Shown in pieces: positions 1 through 8,193 of a stretch of DNA of 64,000 bases. Position numbers and translations under genes: made by a program. This stretch comes from CAZCVI01 sp964502145 (lineage in GTDB: Bacteria; Acidobacteriota; Aminicenantia; UBA2199), in contig CAZCVI010000037.1 in the NCBI GenBank assembly GCA_964502145.1, forward strand, positions 1 to 64,000. Reading direction: 5' to 3'. Below the pieces are notes generated by a model. The model was not told the origin of the DNA, made no database searches, and saw only the letters and a list, made by a program, of their open reading frames with translations. Positions within the stretch are counted from its first letter, which is position 1. The number at the start of each line of letters is the position of its first letter.

Positions 1-82
1 CAATGATGAGCGATTTTCAGTCGTGGATGACCGATGGCGGACAATTTTGTCCAACCAGGGACAATGATGAGTGATTTTTATG
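1..82. repeat. imperfect 61-bp direct repeat at the window edge
   Basis: A ten-base word, caatgatgag, followed by a similar T-rich stretch, occurs at 1 and again at 62. This suggests at least two copies of a roughly 61-bp unit running in from beyond the left edge. It lies just past the stop codon of the minus-strand cyclase gene. No gene is visible here. It may be the end of a longer tandem array, but only one full period can be seen. Confidence 0.4.
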
Positions 83-102
83 GAATCGTCACTTATGGAA
101 GA

Positions 103-1254
103 CTAGTGGGCGCTGTCGGCTGGGGGGTCCAATTGGCTGACTGGAACGAGCCGTTCAAAGCCACGGAGTCGTTGCAGGACAATTTCTTTATATTGGAAGA
201 GTTCTTTGGTATGATCGTAAACCGGGGCGCTGACAAGAATTTTTTCAGGTTCACAATAGGATTCCAAGCGGTTAGCCAAGTTGACACCCGTCCCAATCAC
301 GGTGTATTCCATCAGTTGTTGGGAGCCAAAATTCCCTACCATCACATTATCTTGATGGATGCCCATACGGATTTTAATATTATGGAAAATCCCCTGTTGT
401 CTCCATTCTTCAGCCAGGACCTTCATCTTTTTTTGCATGGCAATCGCCATAGATACGGCACGTACAGCTTGTTCCTGGGTATCCATGACATCCGGCGCAC
501 CAAAGAACACCATGAGCCCATCACCGATAAATTTGTCCAGGGTTCCCTCGAATTGCTCGACAATATCCACCATATGGGTGAAATAATCGTTTAACACGGT
601 GCGCATCACTTCAGGCGAGGATTTTTCCCCCAGTTCTGTAAATCCTGACAGATCGGAAAAGAAGATGGTCAGCAGTTTCTTTTCACTTGTCAGCTCCAGG
701 TCTTTTTCTGCCGAGAGAATCCATTTTACCAGTTTTTGGGGAAAGAAACGTGTCAGCCGTTTATTTTTGATAATAATGTCCAATTGTTCGCTGACTTTTT
801 TTTGCAATTCTTCATTCAGGCGTAGCAGTTCTTTTTCTTGCTGTCGTATTTTGATCAGGTTTTTGACCCGGATGAGCAGTTCTTTGTGGTTAAAAGGTTT
901 GGAAAGATAATCGTCTGCCCCGGCGGATAGACTTTCCAACCGTTCTGCTTGGCTGTCTTGGCCGGTGAAAAGGAGCATGGGAATGTGGCGGAGGAGAGGG
1001 GAGGATTTGACGTGTTGCAGCAGTTTGTAGCCGTCCATACGCGGCATTTTTATATCGCTGATGATTAAATCGGGAATTAAATCGGGACGGGAGTTCTGCA
1101 ATTTTTCGAGGGCTTCCTGGCCGTCGCTGGCCTGAATGATAAAATAGTCGGGACTCAATATGGAATGTATAAACCCCCGCACGGTTTCATCATCATCCAC
1201 TATCAGAACAATGGCGCTGGGTTGCACCCTAGCTTTTTTTATTTTTTGTGTCAT
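103..1254 (-). CDS. response regulator with class III adenylate/guanylate cyclase output
   Basis: A 383-residue two-domain cytoplasmic signalling protein. Residues about 14-135 are a receiver domain with acidic pocket Asp20-22, phosphoacceptor Asp67, Thr97 and Lys119. A short coiled coil (about 135-165) leads to a class III nucleotidyl cyclase domain (about 190-370). Both metal-binding Asp residues are present (FSDLSGF, Asp201; FIGDGLMVF, Asp245), as are the Asn and Arg of the VNLANRLES motif. Lys241 before FIGD is the residue usually associated with adenine recognition, so cAMP is the likelier product; this is inference. The domain order matches known receiver-cyclase fusions that make cyclic nucleotide in response to a histidine kinase. 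No cognate kinase is adjacent. The start codon is the first Met before the receiver domain. Confidence 0.9.
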   Translation of the reverse strand: MTQKIKKARVQPSAIVLIVDDDETVRGFIHSILSPDYFIIQASDGQEALEKLQNSRPDLIPDLIISDIKMPRMDGYKLLQHVKSSPLLRHIPMLLFTGQDSQAERLESLSAGADDYLSKPFNHKELLIRVKNLIKIRQQEKELLRLNEELQKKVSEQLDIIIKNKRLTRFFPQKLVKWILSAEKDLELTSEKKLLTIFFSDLSGFTELGEKSSPEVMRTVLNDYFTHMVDIVEQFEGTLDKFIGDGLMVFFGAPDVMDTQEQAVRAVSMAIAMQKKMKVLAEEWRQQGIFHNIKIRMGIHQDNVMVGNFGSQQLMEYTVIGTGVNLANRLESYCEPEKILVSAPVYDHTKELFQYKEIVLQRLRGFERLVPVSQLDPPADSAH

Positions 1255-1403
1255 GCCAACAGCCTCACTTGAATATCATACCCACTTTATATCATGATAC
1301 TATCACGCCAATATCACGTTAATATAATACCATTATTCCCCAAAAAAGAAAAGAACGGAATCTTTTTTCCTGTTTCCCACTTTCCACGCCTACTCACCTC
1401 ATG

Positions 1404-1602
1404 CTGGATTCACCATCATTTTTGAAAGAGCCACGGATAACCGTGGCTTGCTGGACATACTGGACTATCTGGACTTACTGGACTTACTGGACTTACTGGA
1501 CAAGCTGGAAAAATCAAAGGTTTTGTGAAGTCCAGTAAGTCCAGAATGTCCAGTATGTCCAGATAGTCCAGTTTTTTCTGAAACTTGGTGGTGAATTTAG
1601 GT
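1404..1602. repeat. palindromic element E1 with 9-bp repeat arms
   Basis: The left end, GGATTCACCATC, mirrors the right end, GGTGGTGAATTTAGG. Inside, six 9-bp units of the type ggacttact (1453-1506) face an inverted set of the type agtccagta (1529-1571). A small extra hairpin (ccacgg/ccgtgg) lies at 1431-1446. The whole 200 bp could fold into a long stem. It fills much of the gap between 1255 and 1866, where I see no coding frame. Its ends are shared with E2 and, in part, E3-E7. Confidence 0.8.
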
Positions 1603-1866
1603 CATGCACCGCTCATGCCAAAATTTAAAAAGTTCGATTATTTTTGATTGGGGGCTTGATTCTATGTCAATTTTTTTGTACACTTATATCTTGAAAGTCA
1701 TGTTGCATTATTTGCCTAGAAGAATAAACACGCAGATAAAAGACCGTTTTAAAGAGTCGACCAAAGACAGGTGAAGTTATATAATATTAAATAATATTAT
1801 ATAATTTATAGAAGATATAGAAGATATAGAAGTAATAGAAGCTATAAAAGATAATGGAGGAAACAC

Positions 1867-2235
1867 ATGAGCGACAAAAAAGAATTAAACGAACTGGTAG
1901 TCAGATTAACCGCATCACAGCCGGTTGAAACAGCCAGACCAGAAAAAACAGCCAAAGCCTTAAAAGAATGTGTGGATAGAGATTATGTCCACGTGATGTT
2001 CAAAAAAACAGGCACGGAAGTCGGCATTCAATTGGATAGAAAGGATTGCAAATTCACTGAAGGCAATTTCGAAACGGCTACGGGTACTGTTCACCTGGTA
2101 GGCGGTCTGATTCTGAACTATGACAAAGTACGTTGCGTGGCAGATATTGATCTGACTACGTGCGAAGGAACCGGTCACTTGGAACCTGTCAGCGATGAAG
2201 AATATGAACAGTTGATGGGCCGTTCCAAAGAATAA
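1867..2235 (+). CDS. small acidic protein of unknown function
   Basis: A 122-residue soluble protein that I do not recognise. A strong ribosome binding site (ggagg, 6 nt before the ATG) supports both the gene and its start. The N-terminal third is charged and helical (Lys/Glu rich). The remainder has alternating hydrophobic residues and three Cys that look like a small beta-rich fold, and there is no signal peptide or membrane segment. It is transcribed alone: a hairpin terminator follows at once, and the palindromic element E1 lies upstream. It could bind a ligand or another protein, but nothing in the sequence decides this. Confidence 0.75.
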   Translation: MSDKKELNELVVRLTASQPVETARPEKTAKALKECVDRDYVHVMFKKTGTEVGIQLDRKDCKFTEGNFETATGTVHLVGGLILNYDKVRCVADIDLTTCEGTGHLEPVSDEEYEQLMGRSKE

Positions 2236-2278
2236 TCTTAAAATCCCGTTAAATAAAAAAAAACTGGAATACAGCATT

Positions 2279-2350
2279 TTCGTAACCGGCGTATCATCGC
2301 CTATTTAATGCAAAAGGGTGATGCGCCATTACGAAGATGCTTTTTTCCAT
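2279..2350 (+). terminator. hairpin terminator after the 122-residue gene
   Basis: An imperfect stem pairs ttcgtaa..ggcg..atcatc with gggtgat..cgcc..ttacgaa across a short A/T loop. It is followed after four bases by a run of T. Its position, 45 bp after the stop codon of the preceding gene, fits intrinsic termination. Confidence 0.6.
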
Positions 2351-2426
2351 TCATTTATTTCTTCCTACCCATTTTGAAAATAATTAGAAATCCGATTAAA
2401 ATAACGATTAAAACAATTTTAACCCC

Positions 2427-2455
2427 TTGACAACAAAGGAATTTTCCTTTATTAT
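2427..2455 (+). promoter_or_regulatory. sigma-70 promoter for the 112-residue gene and polA
   Basis: TTGACA, a 17-bp spacer and TATTAT. The expected start of transcription, six to seven bases after the -10 box, is the A of the ATG at 2462, so the mRNA should be leaderless. No Shine-Dalgarno sequence precedes that ATG, which agrees. Confidence 0.75.
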
Positions 2456-2461
2456 TGCCTT

Positions 2462-2800
2462 ATGATAATAGGTTTTAACACTGACATTAAGTACCGCAAC
2501 GAAGTCTTTCATATCCAGACGGAAGACAAGGGTGAAAATAACCCTACCGTTGAGACGCTGGTCTACCACAGCGGAGAAATCCTGCTCTCCCGCCGGGTGG
2601 CGTATGGGCACTTTATGAAAAAACCAGATGCCAGGAAACGAATCAAAATGATGATGAAAACCCAACACGATCAGGTTATTTCCGAACTGAAAGGCGGAAA
2701 GTTCTTGCACCTGCTGTCCCTGGATACCCAGATTGTAGACGATCTCACGCTGGACGAAATGGTCCTGGAATATTTTGCCCAGGCGGAACAGGAATCCTGA
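2462..2800 (+). CDS. conserved hypothetical protein upstream of polA
   Basis: A 112-residue protein beginning MIIGFNTDIKYRNEVFHIQ. I recall this N-terminal pattern (GFNTD.KY...VFH.QTED) as a conserved uncharacterised protein of Acidobacteriota and related phyla, but I cannot name a function. The first half looks like beta strands and the second like helices; there is no signal peptide. It lies 9 bp before polA in the same direction and is probably cotranscribed with it from the consensus promoter just upstream. The start codon coincides with the predicted transcription start, giving a probable leaderless message. It ends with TGA, showing that TGA is used as a normal stop in this genome. Confidence 0.8.
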   Translation: MIIGFNTDIKYRNEVFHIQTEDKGENNPTVETLVYHSGEILLSRRVAYGHFMKKPDARKRIKMMMKTQHDQVISELKGGKFLHLLSLDTQIVDDLTLDEMVLEYFAQAEQES

Positions 2801-2809
2801 TTAATATCC

Positions 2810-5512
2810 ATGTCTGAAACCGTTTTTATTATTGATGGCATGTACATGCTATTCAGTTCTTTTTATGCCTACCCCAATATGAGAACCCTCAAAGGCGAAC
2901 CCACTGGCGCGGTTTACGGTTTTATCACCCGCACGGAGAGTCTAATCAAAGAATTAAACCCCCACCGCATCGCAGTAGCCTTTGATTGCCATGAAAAAAC
3001 CTTTCGCCATCATTTATTCGCCCCTTATAAAGCGAAACGCCTGGCTGCACCGGAAGAATTACTGCAACAAACGCCGTTAGTGAGAGAATACCTGGAACTG
3101 CGGGGCATTGATCTGTTCGAGGAACCGGGCTTTGAAGCAGACGACATCATCGCCTCCTTTGCGGCCAGAGAAGCGCAAAAAGGCAATGACGTGGTGATCT
3201 TCACGGCTGACAAAGACCTTTTTCAACTGGTCAAAGACTCTATTTATATATATCATCCCAAATTAAAACAAAAATTAGACGCCGAAGGGATCAAGAACTT
3301 TTTCGGTTTCGCTCCCCAGCAGGTAGTGGATTATTTATCCCTCACCGGTGATGCATCGGATAATATACCGGGCGTGCCAGGAGTAGGGGAGAAGACGGCG
3401 ACAAAAATCATCGCGCAATATGGCAGCCTGCAAAATATTCTTGATCATATTGACGCGGTAGATGAGAAGGTAAGGAAAAAAATTAAAGATAACATGGCTG
3501 CACTGGAAATTTCCCGGCAGTTGATCGACCTTTCTTATGCCCCCCATCTGGAACACGAACTCCCCCTTCGCGTGTTCAAAAACGAAATCTGCAATCCTTT
3601 ATTGGATTTTTTTAGAAAATTATCATTCAGCAGCTTGTTGAATCGGTTTGAAAGTTCCACCAAAGCTGTACCTGAAAAGGAGACCCCGGCCCTGGATGTC
3701 CTTTACCATCTGGTAAAGGATACCGGGCACCTCCATGAATTGGCAGGACGTATCCAGCAAGAAGGCTATTTTGCTTTTGACCTGGAGACCACTGCCTTGG
3801 AATTTTACCTGGCCCAAATCATCGGGATATCAATCTCGTTTAAAACGGAGGGATACTATATCCCTTTTCTGTGTAACCCGGCTGAGAAGAAAGCTATTAC
3901 TATTAATTACGATGATTTTAAAAGGGAACTGGGCCCACTGTTTGCGGACCCGGAGATTAAGAAAACAGGACACAATCTTAAATTTGATATCCTGCATTTA
4001 AAACAACACGATGTGGTGGTAGCAGGGGTGTGGGATGATTCGATGGTCATGTCTTACCTGAACCATCCGAATCGCAGGGCGCATGGCCTCAAAGATTTAA
4101 CCCAGGAAATCCTGAATTACAAACAAGTGGAATACCAGGAACTGACGGGCAAAGGGAAAGAACAGCGACAGTTGATCACTGTGGACCTGGACACACTCAG
4201 CAAATACTGCATTGATGACTCTTTCCTGGCGCTAAAGTTGGTGGACATCCTGGGCCAAGATATTGCGACCAAATCACTGTCCCATTTGTATCGGACGATA
4301 GAAATGCCGTTGATCGAGGTGTTGATTGCCATGGAATTTGCGGGCGTGCGTCTGGACGTGGATTTTTTAAAACGTTCCGCCAAGGTGCTGGGTGAAAAAA
4401 TCGCGGTGTTAGAACAAGAGATTTATGGGATCGTGGGCTATCCGCTCAATCTGAATTCATCGCAACAACTGGGCGAATTCCTGTTTGAGAAGATGAAGTT
4501 ACCGAATAAAAAAAAGACGCGTAAAACCAAAACCTATTCGACGGATATTGAAGTGCTCAACGAGTTAAAAGAGTATCCGGTCGTGGCCAAGATCATTGAG
4601 TACCGCACCTATAAAAAATTGTTATCGACCTATCTGGAAGGATTGTTGGATACAGTGGACTCAGAACAACGCGTGCATAGTTCCTTCAATCAAACCGTGA
4701 CTGCCACGGGGCGCCTCTCTTCATCCAATCCCAATTTACAGAATATCCCCTTGGGCGAGGCGGGCGGGGTGAATATGCGGGAAGCATTTATCGCGGATAC
4801 GGGTAAATATCTACTGGCCGCCGATTATTCGCAGGTCGAATTGCGGGTGATGGCCCATTTTTCGCAAGACCCGAACCTGATGGAAGCCTTTAATAAAGAT
4901 TTTGATATTCATAAACATACGGCAGACACCGTCTTTGGTGGTGATTTGTTTGCGACTGCCCAGGAGAAACGCAAACGGGCCAAGATTATTAATTTCTCCG
5001 TCCTGTATGGCACCGGCCCTTTTTCCCTATCCAAGGAACTGGGCGTGAGTTACCAGGAAGCCAAAGATTTTATTGATACCTATTTCGAGAAAAACGCGGG
5101 GGTGAAGCGATTCATTGATGACGTCATAGCCAAAGCAGAATTGGAACCAGAGGTAAAAACGATTTCAGGTCGCCGCCGAGATATCCCGGAGATGTTGAGT
5201 TCCAACCGAACGGTCAAAGAAAATGGCCAACGAATGGCCATTAATACCATTATTCAGGGCAGTGCCGCCGATATTATTAAAGTGGCTATGATTAATATTT
5301 ACCACAAGATGGTTGCAGCGGGCATGAAAAGCAAACTGATCATGCAGGTTCATGACGAACTGGTTTTTGAATACCTCCCGGAAGAAGAAGACGCGCTGTT
5401 TCGTTTGGTCAAACATGAAATGGAGAATGCCATAGACTTAACTGTTCCCTTGAAAGTGGCTTTGAAAAAAGGCAAGAACTGGGGAACCATGGAAGCGGTT
5501 ATTCTCCACTAA
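2810..5512 (+). CDS. polA: DNA polymerase I
   Basis: A 900-residue replication and repair polymerase with all three classical domains. The N-terminal 5'-3' exonuclease (about 1-290) has the GVPGVGEKTA helix-hairpin-helix and acidic metal ligands. The 3'-5' proofreading exonuclease (about 310-490) keeps its acidic residues (FDLETTAL, HNLKFDIL, YCIDDSFLALKL), so proofreading should be active. The polymerase domain has motif A (DYSQVELRVMAHF), motif B (KRAKIINFSVLYGTG) and motif C (VHDELVFE). The length is normal for the family. The ATG is 9 bp after the preceding gene without a clear ribosome binding site, which suggests translational coupling. Confidence 0.98.
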   Translation: MSETVFIIDGMYMLFSSFYAYPNMRTLKGEPTGAVYGFITRTESLIKELNPHRIAVAFDCHEKTFRHHLFAPYKAKRLAAPEELLQQTPLVREYLELRGIDLFEEPGFEADDIIASFAAREAQKGNDVVIFTADKDLFQLVKDSIYIYHPKLKQKLDAEGIKNFFGFAPQQVVDYLSLTGDASDNIPGVPGVGEKTATKIIAQYGSLQNILDHIDAVDEKVRKKIKDNMAALEISRQLIDLSYAPHLEHELPLRVFKNEICNPLLDFFRKLSFSSLLNRFESSTKAVPEKETPALDVLYHLVKDTGHLHELAGRIQQEGYFAFDLETTALEFYLAQIIGISISFKTEGYYIPFLCNPAEKKAITINYDDFKRELGPLFADPEIKKTGHNLKFDILHLKQHDVVVAGVWDDSMVMSYLNHPNRRAHGLKDLTQEILNYKQVEYQELTGKGKEQRQLITVDLDTLSKYCIDDSFLALKLVDILGQDIATKSLSHLYRTIEMPLIEVLIAMEFAGVRLDVDFLKRSAKVLGEKIAVLEQEIYGIVGYPLNLNSSQQLGEFLFEKMKLPNKKKTRKTKTYSTDIEVLNELKEYPVVAKIIEYRTYKKLLSTYLEGLLDTVDSEQRVHSSFNQTVTATGRLSSSNPNLQNIPLGEAGGVNMREAFIADTGKYLLAADYSQVELRVMAHFSQDPNLMEAFNKDFDIHKHTADTVFGGDLFATAQEKRKRAKIINFSVLYGTGPFSLSKELGVSYQEAKDFIDTYFEKNAGVKRFIDDVIAKAELEPEVKTISGRRRDIPEMLSSNRTVKENGQRMAINTIIQGSAADIIKVAMINIYHKMVAAGMKSKLIMQVHDELVFEYLPEEEDALFRLVKHEMENAIDLTVPLKVALKKGKNWGTMEAVILH

Positions 5513-5552
5513 GATAACGGTGGATGTTTTTTATTGAACGAGAATTTGTTTA

Positions 5553-5828
5553 TCAGGTCAGTGATTGGTGCTCTTTGTTTGATTTTTTATAGATAGTGAA
5601 TATGGATTCGTCACTATGTCCCAGTTCTTTTAATTTTCGGTATATGGCAAGTCTGGATGTGATTTCCCGCACAATGGCAACCCATTCCATATCCATGTGG
5701 GTGTTTCCCCGTATGCTGGGAATTCTGCCGTTGGAAAACAGGGCTGCCGATCTATTGTCTCTTGTATTTGTTTCCATTATCATTTTTTTTCGCTTCAATG
5801 CATTATTGTGGAATGGCGTGTTTACCAT
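5553..5828 (-). CDS. possible small basic protein, unrecognised
   Basis: An open frame of about 91 residues ends in a charged helical stretch (IYRKLKELGHSDESIFTIY). An extended -10 box (TGTTATAAT on the minus strand, near 5841-5849) would start transcription close to the Met chosen here. A longer frame begins at 5873, but its start lies upstream of that -10. A further in-frame Met near 5783 is another candidate. No good ribosome binding site precedes any of them. The gene may be real but is not certain, and nothing indicates its function. Confidence 0.35.
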   Translation of the reverse strand: MVNTPFHNNALKRKKMIMETNTRDNRSAALFSNGRIPSIRGNTHMDMEWVAIVREITSRLAIYRKLKELGHSDESIFTIYKKSNKEHQSLT

Positions 5829-5955
5829 TCCCGAATCAGGATTATAACACATGGCGCAGATTAAATCTACCATGGCTTACCGTTTGTTTACCGTGATTTG
5901 GTGTTAGATACAAATATATCGACGAAAATAAAAATAACTGTAACACACGGAACAG

Positions 5956-5983
5956 TTGAAAAAAACATATAAACTGGTATACT
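5956..5983 (+). promoter_or_regulatory. sigma-70 promoter for the 141-residue gene
   Basis: TTGAAA, a 16-bp spacer and TATACT, placing the transcript start about 25 bp before the ATG at 6015, with the ribosome binding site between. Confidence 0.6.
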
Positions 5984-6014
5984 GTATTAGTGCAATATCA
6001 GGATAGGAGGAATT

Positions 6015-6440
6015 ATGAGTTTACTGAAGAAATTAACCGAACAGGTTGTCGCTGGAGATATCAAACCGGGCGATACGATGCAAGATTGGCTGGATACGCT
6101 GGATGTCCCGGAATTTGAAGAACTGGAACGGCTGGTGGAATTATTGGAAGAAGAACCAGAAGACGAGGAAACCGTTGTGCTGGGTCAAGTGGTTATGGCA
6201 TTGTACGCCATCGAAGCTAAAACCATTGCCATGGAAGAAGACGAACTAGTGGTCCCCGATATAGAGGAAGAAGAGTTTTTCAAATTGCTCAATTCCTTCT
6301 TGTTCATGCTGCCTTTTTACTATTGGCAAGAGCAGGAACTGGTGGAAGTGACCCCGGGTTTATCCCTCTTGGCCAACCAAAGCAATAGCATCACCGTAAA
6401 ATTAACAGAATACGGCAAAGGCGATAACGATACCCATTAA
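6015..6440 (+). CDS. acidic hypothetical protein
   Basis: A 141-residue protein, very rich in Glu and Asp in its first two thirds (for example LVELLEEEPEDEETVV), with a hydrophobic helix-like segment around residues 92-106 (LLNSFLFMLPFYYW). I do not recognise a family. The start is well supported by taggagg 6-8 nt upstream. The predicted isoelectric point is very low, and there is no signal peptide. It is monocistronic: the next element downstream is a candidate structured RNA ending in a terminator. A protein-binding or regulatory role is possible but not shown. Confidence 0.75.
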   Translation: MSLLKKLTEQVVAGDIKPGDTMQDWLDTLDVPEFEELERLVELLEEEPEDEETVVLGQVVMALYAIEAKTIAMEEDELVVPDIEEEEFFKLLNSFLFMLPFYYWQEQELVEVTPGLSLLANQSNSITVKLTEYGKGDNDTH

Positions 6441-6509
6441 GATCATCGTTACCAGACAGAATTAAACAAGAAAAGGTTAACCAGAGAAGATTAACCAAAC
6501 TTGGGTAAC

Positions 6510-6593
6510 AGGTAACAGTTAAGCAGGTACACCCTGTAATGAACGCCGCAGGCGGTCGTGACCGGTGCTACGAAGGCAGCTTAACTGTTACCT
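6510..6593 (+). ncRNA. candidate structured RNA with long closing stem
   Basis: A perfect 15-bp stem (aggtaacagttaagc with gcttaactgttacct) encloses 54 nt that can form three short hairpins: CAGG/CCTG, CGCC/GGCG and GGTC/GACC. Together they would make a four-way, cloverleaf-like fold. An intrinsic terminator follows 25 nt later. It may be a separate RNA or the structured 3' UTR of the preceding gene. I do not recognise it as a known riboswitch, ribozyme, tmRNA or SRP RNA. No covariation evidence is available from one sequence. Confidence 0.45.
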
Positions 6594-6616
6594 TACCGAT
6601 TTAAAAAATAGCGATC

Positions 6617-6645
6617 AGGAGCGGCATATGGCCGCTTTTTTTTTC
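6617..6645 (+). terminator. intrinsic terminator
   Basis: The stem gcggc/gccgc, extended by a flanking A-T pair, has a four-base loop and is followed by nine T residues. It ends transcription from the 6015 gene and the candidate RNA. Confidence 0.85.
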
Positions 6646-6670
6646 TATACAAACCATCTGCTATCAACTC

Positions 6671-6833
6671 TGGATTCATCGCCAACTTAATGGGAATTCT
6701 GGGAAGTATGGGAATTCTGGGAATTATGGGATAAACAAAAAAATCCCATTCCTCCCATTCTTCCCAGAATTCCCATACTTCCCATAATTCCCATTCCTCC
6801 CATACTTCCCATTAACTTGGCGGTGAATTCAGG
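6671..6833. repeat. palindromic element E2 with 9-bp repeat arms
   Basis: The best preserved member of the family. The left end, GGATTCATCGCCAACTTAAT, is nearly the reverse complement of the right end, ATTAACTTGGCGGTGAATTC. Between them are 9-bp units gggaattct, gggaagtat and gggaattat, facing inverted units such as cccagaatt and cccatactt. The central loop is an A-rich taaacaaaaaaat. It abuts the stop codon of rsmB. Confidence 0.85.
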
Positions 6834-6842
6834 CAACGCTTT

Positions 6843-8174
6843 TTAAAGCTTTAATAACGATAAATAAAACAGATCATTATTGAGGCTTTCACTGGGAAGC
6901 AGGTAGGTGCCATAAGTCTCTTTTTTATAGCTAAAACCCAGTTCTGTTAGGAAAGGGGTTAAATCTATTGTTTCATAGCGCGTCGCGCCAGGGAGTTCCC
7001 GAAATATCCGCTGCATCACGCCCTCTGTTTCCTCGTGGCTAAAAGAACAGACTGAATAGAGAATATAAGTCCCTGCTTGGGTAATGGTGGGAAGTAATGC
7101 GTGCATCATTTGGAATTGGGTTTGGGCATTGATCCGTATCCTTTCCGGCGTGATATTTTGTTTTAAGTCCGGGTTCTTTCGCAGTGTGCCCATGGACGTG
7201 CATGGGGCGTCCACCAGGATAAAATCAAGATGGTCCAATTGGTGCGACAAGGGCGGGTGCAAGATATCTGACACGATGGTATGGATGTTATCCAAAGCGA
7301 AACGGTGGCTGAACTCGTTGATCAGTTTGGCCCGACCCCGGTGGATATCATTGGCATAAATAGTGAGCTGGGGATTTAATAGGCTCAGGGTCACGGATTT
7401 GGTGCCGGGTGCGGCGCAACAATCCAGAACAGCACGCTGAGCCAAACGGGAAGCAAGCATGGAAATAGTCTGGGACGCGGTATTTTGAAAATAAAAAGGG
7501 CCGCTTTGTATTAATTGGTGGATCACGGTGCTGGCTTCTTTGATTTCGAAGCTTTGAAAGTGCGCTAACTCTTTAAAGGGAATCCCCTTTTCAAGCAATA
7601 GAATTCTGGCCTGTTCCATGCTCATGTCCCGCGTATTCACACGCAGATGAAACTGCGGTTCCTGGTTCAAGTAATGAAGGTCCGCTTCGAGGTTCGTGGA
7701 AATCTCCTGCAAACGGTCCACCACCAAACGGGGCATGGCATATTTAATTTCCAGGTTTTGAAGGGTGGGTAGGGTGGTCAGTAGGGCGGTTTTGCGTCTT
7801 AATATGTTGCGCAATAGGGCGTTGACGAAACTCTTGGTCTTGCCACCCGCGCAGGCCACTACCTCGTTGACTACAGCATAATCGGGGTAGGAAGTGGAAA
7901 ACAACAACAAATAGGTACCGATTTCCAATAGTAACAACACTCGCGCCTGGATTTTATTTAATTTCCGGTCCGAAACCTCTTGAATGAAATAGTGCAGTAA
8001 TAGTCTCCAACGTACTACACCGTAAACCGTCCGGGTTACCGCGTGGCGTTCTGAAGGTTCCAGTTGCAGACAGTCACGTTCTTGCAATTGACTGGACAAC
8101 AACAGTTTAAGATTGAGGTCCCGTTCCCCGTAAAACTGTTTCAGGACGTTTAGCGATGGTTTTAGAAACTGCAT
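6843..8174 (-). CDS. rsmB: 16S rRNA m5C967 methyltransferase RsmB
   Basis: A 443-residue RNA cytosine C5-methyltransferase. The N-terminal ~130 residues form a NusB-like RNA-binding domain (AVTRTVYGVVRWRLLLHYFI). The C-terminal SAM-dependent domain has motif I (DCCAAPGTKS), motif IV (LVDAPCTSMGTLRKNPD) with the Pro-Cys pair, and motif VI (YSVCSFS) with the catalytic Cys. It is the last gene of a def-fmt-rsmB operon, 19 bp after fmt. This gene order is widespread and couples formyl-Met metabolism with ribosome modification. Length and motifs are complete. Confidence 0.95.
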   Translation of the reverse strand: MQFLKPSLNVLKQFYGERDLNLKLLLSSQLQERDCLQLEPSERHAVTRTVYGVVRWRLLLHYFIQEVSDRKLNKIQARVLLLLEIGTYLLLFSTSYPDYAVVNEVVACAGGKTKSFVNALLRNILRRKTALLTTLPTLQNLEIKYAMPRLVVDRLQEISTNLEADLHYLNQEPQFHLRVNTRDMSMEQARILLLEKGIPFKELAHFQSFEIKEASTVIHQLIQSGPFYFQNTASQTISMLASRLAQRAVLDCCAAPGTKSVTLSLLNPQLTIYANDIHRGRAKLINEFSHRFALDNIHTIVSDILHPPLSHQLDHLDFILVDAPCTSMGTLRKNPDLKQNITPERIRINAQTQFQMMHALLPTITQAGTYILYSVCSFSHEETEGVMQRIFRELPGATRYETIDLTPFLTELGFSYKKETYGTYLLPSESLNNDLFYLSLLKL

Positions 8175-8193
8175 CCAGTCCTAACGTCGAAGT

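Noticed and set aside
34..594. 186-codon plus-strand frame opposite the cyclase gene
   Set aside because: It is a shadow of the minus-strand cyclase, which has full domain motifs. No ribosome binding site or recognisable product.
1453..1571. CRISPR-like short repeats
   Set aside because: The units are 9 bp with no spacers, arranged in inverted arms. No cas genes occur in the window.
6510..6593. tRNA or tmRNA
   Set aside because: The closing stem is 15 bp and no anticodon loop, T-loop consensus or CCA end is present.
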